DNA from: Bacteroidota bacterium
GTDB lineage: Bacteria > Bacteroidota > Bacteroidia > Palsa-948
NCBI GenBank assembly: GCA_016213405.1
Contig: JACRAM010000125.1
Location: forward strand, 62,001-126,000
DNA length: 64,000 nt
Direction: 5' to 3'
The position numbers and the translations under genes are program-made. Shown one piece after another: positions 59,170 through 64,000 of this stretch; position 1 is the stretch's first letter, and each line of letters opens with the position of its first letter. Under the pieces are notes generated by a model. That model made no database searches. It saw only the letters and a program-made list of their open reading frames with translations, and was not told the DNA's origin.

Positions 59170-62100
59170 ATGAAAAAAATAATCTGTGTAATCTTCTTTA
59201 TTAATCTGTGTAATCTGTGTTTCTCCCAAATCGTCATCAATGAAGTTTGTTCTAAAAACAATTCTATTATCAAAGATGAAGACGGTGATTTTTCCGACTG
59301 GCTTGAGTTATTTAATTCCGGTGCAACTGCGATAAATCTGAACGGATATTATCTCAGCGATGATTTCGCCAATCTTTCTCAATGGCAGTTTCCCGCAATA
59401 ACCATTCAGCCCCAGAAATATCTTGTAGTTTTTGCTTCGGGGAAAAACCGTAAAACGGTTATTGACCATTGGGAAACACCGGTAAATGCAAACGATTTTT
59501 GGAGATATATCATTCCTGTTGTTCAACCGGTTTCTAGCTGGAATACGGTTGGCTTTAATGATACCGGATGGAATCTGGGGATTGGCGGTTTCGGTTATGG
59601 CGATGGCGATGACAACACGCTTCTCACTCCTCCTCTCTGGTCAGTGTTTACGCGCAAAACTTTTACGGTGAGTGATACTTCAAAGATCACTGCTGCAATA
59701 TTAACAATGGATTATGATGATGCTTTTGTTGCCTATGTGAATGGTGTTGAGATAGCCCGTTCTAACATTGGTGTTACCGGTACCCCACCGCCTTTCAATA
59801 TGGCAGCATTTAAAGAACACGAAGCTCTTTTATATCAGGGGCAACTCCCTGAAAATTTTCAGATTGATATGAGTTTGCTGAAATCAGTTTTAGTGAACGG
59901 AACGAATGTGCTCTCCATTCAAACTCATAATAATAACAATAACTCTTCTGATTTATCTTCCATTCCATTTCTTTCATTCGGGATAAAAGATGCTTCTGTG
60001 TTCTGGGGTCCTCCACCAGCGTGGATTTATCTTGGCAAGTCTACACTTCACACTAATTTCAAACTTAACGGAAACGGTGAAACAATTTATCTTTCCGATG
60101 CATCGCAAACAGTAGTTGATATGTTTAGTTTTCCATACTTGCAATTGGATAATTCTTACGGACGATTTCCGGATGCAAATCCTCTTCTTGTTTATTTCGG
60201 CACTCCCACTCCTGATTCTACCAATAATGGTTCAGTTACAAGCATCAGTTATGTAAGTGATCCGATTTTTTCATTGCCTGCCGGATTCTACAATGGCTCG
60301 CAAACACTGGCTCTTTCGTGCAATACAGTTGGAGCTGCAATTCGTTATACTACTGACGGAAGCACTCCGAAACAAACTTCCTCTCTGTATTCCTCGTTGA
60401 TTGCCATTGACTCAACCATGGTGATTCGCGCACACGCATTTATCGGCAGCGGACAACTTCCGAGTGAGACAGTTACCAACACTTATTTTATCAATGACAG
60501 CGCTTCGCTGCCTGTGATTTCACTCAGCACAGATCCGGGATATTTGTTTGACTGGAACAGCGGAATTTATGTTCTCGGTCCAAATGCCGACACGATGTCT
60601 CCTTTTTTCAATGCAAACTTCTGGCAGGATTGGGAAGTTCCAGCGAACATTGAATATTTTGACAAGCAGAATATTCAGGCGTTTGAACAAGGAGTCGGCA
60701 TCAGAATACAGGGAAATTATTCACGTGCGAATCCGCAAAAAAGTTTTAAAGTGGCAGCTCGTAGCGTATATGGAAAATCAAAGTTTGATTATCAGTTTTT
60801 TCCAGATAAGGAAATCACGGAATTCAATCAAATTATTTTGCGAAATGCTGGGAATGACTGGAATGGTTTGCATTTCAGAGATGCAGTCATTCACAAACTC
60901 TGTAATAAAAAAACAGACCTTGATGTTCAGGGATATCAGCCCTGCCTTGTTTTTATTAATGGTGAATACTGGGGGGTGTATAATATCCGCGAAAAAATAA
61001 ACAAGGATTACATTGCTGAAAATCATGGAGTAAATCCCGACAGCATTGATTTATTGCAGTACAACGGGTTAGTGATGGATGGCAATGTTTTCGATTTCTA
61101 CCAGTTTGCAACTTTTGTCCTTAATAATAATTTAGACGATACCGCCAATTACTCTGTGGTAAAATCCTGGCTTGACATTGATAATTTCATTGATTATTTT
61201 GTAGTGGAAACATATTCTGAAAATGGAGATTGGTTAACGAATAATGTACGATTCTGGCGCGAACAAAAAAATGGAGCTAAATGGCGGCATATACTTTGGG
61301 ACCTCGATTTTTTTGGTACATCATGGTGGAGTTTTACTGCTAGTTCACTGGATTCAAACCTGAATAAACCGTTTTCTTTTCAATCTATATTATTCAATAA
61401 ACTTGTTCAGAATATTGAATTCCGAAATCAATTTATTAATCGCAATGCTGATTTGCTTAACACGATTTTTACTCCTGATTATCTGAAAAATTATGTAGCT
61501 GCCGTGCATGATTCATTAGATCCCGAAATGAAGCGTCACTTTGCACGATGGGGCTTCGGAGTGAATGAACCTGCTTATGGTTTGGGAGGACAGGGCAACT
61601 ATAACGACTGGAAATACTTTAATCTTTCTCAATTAAATACCTTCATCAATTACCGCCCCACCACTGCCAGGAATCAAATTCAGAATACGGCTTCACTTAA
61701 AAAACAAGTTCCTGTTACTTTCAATGTATATCCTCCGGGTGCAGGCAGCATTGAGTTAAATACCATTGAACTTGATAGTTTCCCCTGGGCTGGAATTTAT
61801 TTTGACAGTGTACCCATCACCTTCAAAGCAGTTCCGAATCCCGGTTATCAATTCGCTTTCTGGCAGTCAACTATTTTAATTCCGAATCCGAATTTTAATC
61901 AGAGCATAAAGATAAATGTGGATACAAGCGATGTTTTCACTGCCTATTTTTTCGGTTCACCTGATACCAACCGAATTGTTCTCAGTGAAATAAATTATAA
62001 ATCCTCAACTGCCCTTGATGCCGGAGATTGGGTGGAATTGTATAATTACGGAACCGTGGATATTGATATTTCCGGATGGAAATTTAAAGACAGCGTGGTA

Positions 62101-62739
62101 GCAAACAGTTTTTTTATTCCTCAAAATACTATTCTTGCAAAGAACAATTATCTTGTTTTATGTCAGGACACGGCAAAATTCAAAGCTGCTTATCCGAATG
62201 TAAATAATTATGTTGGACCATTTAATTTTGGTTTAAGTTCTGGTGGAGATTATTTACGATTGTTTGATAAAAATGAAAATTTATTTTTATCTATGACATA
62301 CAGTAATACTTCTCCATGGCCAACCGGATCGAATGGCACGGGCAAAACATTGGAATTATTGGATGAAAACGGAAGCATGAATAATCCTTTTAATTGGTTC
62401 AGCGGATGTGTGGGTGGCTCACCGGGTGTTGCCTTTTTCCCTTGTCCACTTTCAGTTGATGAAGAAGGAATCGCTGACAACGGGTTAAACCTCTCAAACT
62501 TTCCGAATCCCTATAATAATTCAACTACAATTACATTTACATTGAAAGAATCCGGTCTTGTGCGGCTTATCGTTGTGGATGCTTATGGCAAACAAGTTTT
62601 CACTCTTTTAAACGAACAAATCTCAAGCGGAACTCATAATATTCCTTTCAATCCGGGGGCCGTTTCCTCTGGAATTTATTTTTATCAGGTGAGTACAGCC
62701 AAATTATCCGAAACGAAAATTATGCAGTTGATAAAATAA
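59170..62739 (+). CDS. Large T9SS-exported protein with lamin-tail and CotH-kinase-like domains
   Basis: 1189 residues. Signal peptide MKKIICVIFFINLCNLCFSQ, whose DNA is an aatctgtgt-type repeat. The first lamin tail domain lies at about 20-105 (IVINEVCSKNNSIIKDEDGD). A chitobiase/CotH-associated region with DGSTPKQTSSLYSS is at about 380-430. The CotH-like domain is at about 470-800 (NGEYWGVYNIREKINKDYI). The second lamin tail is at about 935-1060 (IVLSEINYKSSTALDAGDW). T9SS domain LSNFPNPYNNSTT to LSETKIMQLIK. CotH folds include protein kinases, but the substrate is unknown. Confidence 0.9.
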   Translation: MKKIICVIFFINLCNLCFSQIVINEVCSKNNSIIKDEDGDFSDWLELFNSGATAINLNGYYLSDDFANLSQWQFPAITIQPQKYLVVFASGKNRKTVIDHWETPVNANDFWRYIIPVVQPVSSWNTVGFNDTGWNLGIGGFGYGDGDDNTLLTPPLWSVFTRKTFTVSDTSKITAAILTMDYDDAFVAYVNGVEIARSNIGVTGTPPPFNMAAFKEHEALLYQGQLPENFQIDMSLLKSVLVNGTNVLSIQTHNNNNNSSDLSSIPFLSFGIKDASVFWGPPPAWIYLGKSTLHTNFKLNGNGETIYLSDASQTVVDMFSFPYLQLDNSYGRFPDANPLLVYFGTPTPDSTNNGSVTSISYVSDPIFSLPAGFYNGSQTLALSCNTVGAAIRYTTDGSTPKQTSSLYSSLIAIDSTMVIRAHAFIGSGQLPSETVTNTYFINDSASLPVISLSTDPGYLFDWNSGIYVLGPNADTMSPFFNANFWQDWEVPANIEYFDKQNIQAFEQGVGIRIQGNYSRANPQKSFKVAARSVYGKSKFDYQFFPDKEITEFNQIILRNAGNDWNGLHFRDAVIHKLCNKKTDLDVQGYQPCLVFINGEYWGVYNIREKINKDYIAENHGVNPDSIDLLQYNGLVMDGNVFDFYQFATFVLNNNLDDTANYSVVKSWLDIDNFIDYFVVETYSENGDWLTNNVRFWREQKNGAKWRHILWDLDFFGTSWWSFTASSLDSNLNKPFSFQSILFNKLVQNIEFRNQFINRNADLLNTIFTPDYLKNYVAAVHDSLDPEMKRHFARWGFGVNEPAYGLGGQGNYNDWKYFNLSQLNTFINYRPTTARNQIQNTASLKKQVPVTFNVYPPGAGSIELNTIELDSFPWAGIYFDSVPITFKAVPNPGYQFAFWQSTILIPNPNFNQSIKINVDTSDVFTAYFFGSPDTNRIVLSEINYKSSTALDAGDWVELYNYGTVDIDISGWKFKDSVVANSFFIPQNTILAKNNYLVLCQDTAKFKAAYPNVNNYVGPFNFGLSSGGDYLRLFDKNENLFLSMTYSNTSPWPTGSNGTGKTLELLDENGSMNNPFNWFSGCVGGSPGVAFFPCPLSVDEEGIADNGLNLSNFPNPYNNSTTITFTLKESGLVRLIVVDAYGKQVFTLLNEQISSGTHNIPFNPGAVSSGIYFYQVSTAKLSETKIMQLIK

Positions 62740-62870
62740 AAAAAACAAAAATTATTGACTACAAATAATGATTCTTAGATAAACCAAAAGTGTTTCCTTT
62801 TAATAAAATCAGAATGATTCATTATATTATATCAAAAGGAAAATTAATTTTGACAAACTAAAATTAGATT
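62740..62870. other. AT-rich intergenic gap
   Basis: 131 bp without a gene, repeat element or clear terminator. A promoter for the next lipoprotein gene is expected here, but no good TTTG/TAnnTTTG pair is seen. Confidence 0.4.
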
Positions 62871-63278
62871 ATGAAAAAATTTATTCCGCTTGTTTTTCTG
62901 ATTTTTCTTATTCCCATTGTTGTTTTCAACTCCTGCAAAAAAGGAGCAGGCGAAGGAGGCAGAGCAAGCATCAAGGGAAAAGTTTATACAGTTAACTATG
63001 ATGCCCAACTACTGGCAAAAAGAGATTCCGGATATCTCGGAGGTCAAAAAGTGTACATCATCTATGGCGATGAAACAGCCGTGGGCAGCAATCAGGATTC
63101 TAACAATGAAGGCGCTTATGAATTTACCTACCTCCGGAAAGGAAAATACAAAGTATATGTTTACACAAAAGTTGCCAATGGGCAGTTGGATTCAGCCGTG
63201 GTGCAGTCAGGAGAAATTACGGATAAGAAACAAACTTTAGAACTTCCCGATTTTAAAATCAAAACCAACAAGAATTAA
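62871..63278 (+). CDS. Lipoprotein with carboxypeptidase-regulatory-like fold
   Basis: 135 residues. Lipoprotein signal with Cys at 22 (VVFNSCKKGAGEG). SIKGKVYTVNYDAQ, then GGQKVYIIYGDETAV, EGAYEFTYLRKGKYKVYVYT and final strands. The pattern of GKV, EGxYxF and GKYxVYV suggests an Ig-like fold of the CarboxypepD_reg type. Probably periplasmic. It is followed in 7 bp by another exported protein gene. Confidence 0.75.
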   Translation: MKKFIPLVFLIFLIPIVVFNSCKKGAGEGGRASIKGKVYTVNYDAQLLAKRDSGYLGGQKVYIIYGDETAVGSNQDSNNEGAYEFTYLRKGKYKVYVYTKVANGQLDSAVVQSGEITDKKQTLELPDFKIKTNKN

Positions 63279-63285
63279 TTCTTTT

Positions 63286-63870
63286 ATGAAATATTTTTTT
63301 CTTGTTGGAATATTACTCGCTTCATTTTCTTTATTTGGTCAAAACAAAAAAGAAAAAAAAGCTATTAAAACCTACGGCATTAAATCCGTTATTGAAAATG
63401 TAACTGAAACAGTGAATGGCAAAGAAACAACAAGAAAAGATTCCTATACTGCTTATGACAAAAATGCCAACATTATTTTAAACGAAGAATATCGAAAGGA
63501 CGGAACGCTCAAACACAAGGAAACAGCCAAGTACGATTCGAAAGGAAATAAATTAGAAGAAACAGTTTTTGATGCAGCAGAAACTCAGCTCAATGCTGAA
63601 AAGAATGTAAAAAAAGTTTGCAAGTATGATTCGAATGATAACAAAACGGAAGAACTTGAATACGATGGCAGCGGAAAACTTGTAGCGAAAACACAAAGTT
63701 CTTTTAACAGCAATGGAGATAAAATTCTTGAAGTGGTGTATGACGCTACAGGCAAGCTTACAAAAAAAATTATTTATATCTACAACGCAAAAGGGTTGAA
63801 AGTTGAGAAAAAAGAATACGATGGTGCAAATATGCTCGTGTCAGACAGGAAATATACTTACGAATACTAA
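63286..63870 (+). CDS. Exported protein with YD-like (RHS-type) repeats
   Basis: 194 residues. Signal peptide FLVGILLASFSLFGQ. The mature part is a run of about 20-24-residue repeats such as YDSKGNKLEETVFDA, YDSNDNKTEELEYDGSGKL and YDATGKLTKKIIYIYNAKG, similar to YD-type repeats of RHS and toxin-associated proteins. There is no toxin domain in this short protein. Function unknown. Confidence 0.75.
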   Translation: MKYFFLVGILLASFSLFGQNKKEKKAIKTYGIKSVIENVTETVNGKETTRKDSYTAYDKNANIILNEEYRKDGTLKHKETAKYDSKGNKLEETVFDAAETQLNAEKNVKKVCKYDSNDNKTEELEYDGSGKLVAKTQSSFNSNGDKILEVVYDATGKLTKKIIYIYNAKGLKVEKKEYDGANMLVSDRKYTYEY

Positions 63871-63873
63871 ACA

Positions 63874-64000
63874 ATGCCTGAATTGAACGAAGTCATAAAC
63901 AAATTTGAACCCATCACGCTTGCTGAAATGGAGAGCGTGAAATTGATGGAGCGCGTGGATTCAAAATATGTTTTTCCATTTTTACAACTCCCGCGAATAT
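63874..64000 (+). CDS. VTC-domain polyphosphate polymerase-like protein, N-terminal fragment
   Basis: ATG at 63874, 42 residues to the window edge. ITLAEMESVKLMERVDSKYV resembles the start of VTC-domain proteins (…RxDxKY…), which polymerise phosphate or bind it. The coding region continues beyond the window, so the call is tentative. Confidence 0.55.
   Translation, partial: MPELNEVINKFEPITLAEMESVKLMERVDSKYVFPFLQLPRI

Noticed and set aside
1-64000. tRNA, rRNA or riboswitch genes
   Set aside because: I looked for conserved T-loop and other hallmark sequences by eye and found none. A covariance search would be needed to exclude them fully.

Overview
The window looks like a chromosomal segment of a free-living or environmental member of the Bacteroidota. 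The evidence is several secreted proteins with type IX secretion (T9SS) C-terminal sorting domains, promoters of the Bacteroidota type (TTTG, about 19 nt, TAnnTTTG), a fused MurF-alanine racemase, the yicC-gmk-nadD group, a DUF6427-type membrane protein and a complex I locus without nuoE, nuoF and nuoG. I saw no tRNA, rRNA, CRISPR array or prophage.

Layout. 1-3.1 kb (minus): end of a secreted repeat protein, a T9SS protein, a lipoprotein and a tight run of very small unknown proteins. 3.1-3.7 kb: gene-free, holding ten exact-length 21-bp repeats. 3.7-7.4 kb (plus): an unknown protein, rnpA, yidD and an S41 protease. 7.5-11.2 kb: polysaccharide genes (O-antigen ligase-like, GT-C-like, family 2 glycosyltransferase). 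11.3-12.5 kb: meaB. 12.5-12.9 kb: nested palindromic repeats. 12.9-16.6 kb (minus): murF-alr and tdk separated by an IS200-like element. 16.7-25.6 kb (plus): M28 peptidase, a DUF559 nuclease cassette, rsmI, corA, purD, a DUF6427 protein, purQ and a transglutaminase-like protein. 25.6-27.6 kb (minus): nadD, gmk, yicC. Then ltaE, two paralogous small proteins and the nuo operon (minus, nuoA to nuoN, 30.0-40.1 kb). 40.2-50.2 kb (plus): a TPR glycosyltransferase, a large amidohydrolase, a T9SS repeat protein, a glycosylasparaginase, a sugar-phosphate isomerase and lipB. 50.2-55.7 kb: a beta-lactamase-like hydrolase, ung, small lipoproteins, osmC, a GxxExxY protein and lipA. 55.8-64 kb (plus): three large T9SS proteins, two small exported proteins and the start of a VTC-like polyphosphate polymerase.

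The most unusual property is the density of short repeats and their placement. Four types recur. (1) Paired GC-rich hairpins, a MITE-like family with about a dozen loci, sit at operon junctions and also in frame inside meaB, murF, lipB and a conserved small gene. One inverted pair flanks a DUF559 nuclease gene. (2) Heptanucleotide repeats, often in two inverted arms, lie in frame inside rnpA, purD, lipB, an asparaginase and several T9SS proteins, as well as between genes. (3) REP-like hairpin doublets surround an IS200-type Y1 transposase and form a gene-less 213-bp copy. (4) TTCGTA/TACGAA repeats sit directly before several start codons and flank a GxxExxY gene. In three cases a small (predicted) nuclease gene is bracketed by inverted copies of a repeat that is also dispersed without it. 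This suggests, but does not prove, nuclease-linked repeat families that tolerate insertion into essential genes.

The remaining genes are ordinary core functions: NADH:quinone-type respiration, purine synthesis, lipoate attachment and synthesis, peptidoglycan precursors, RNA processing and protein export.
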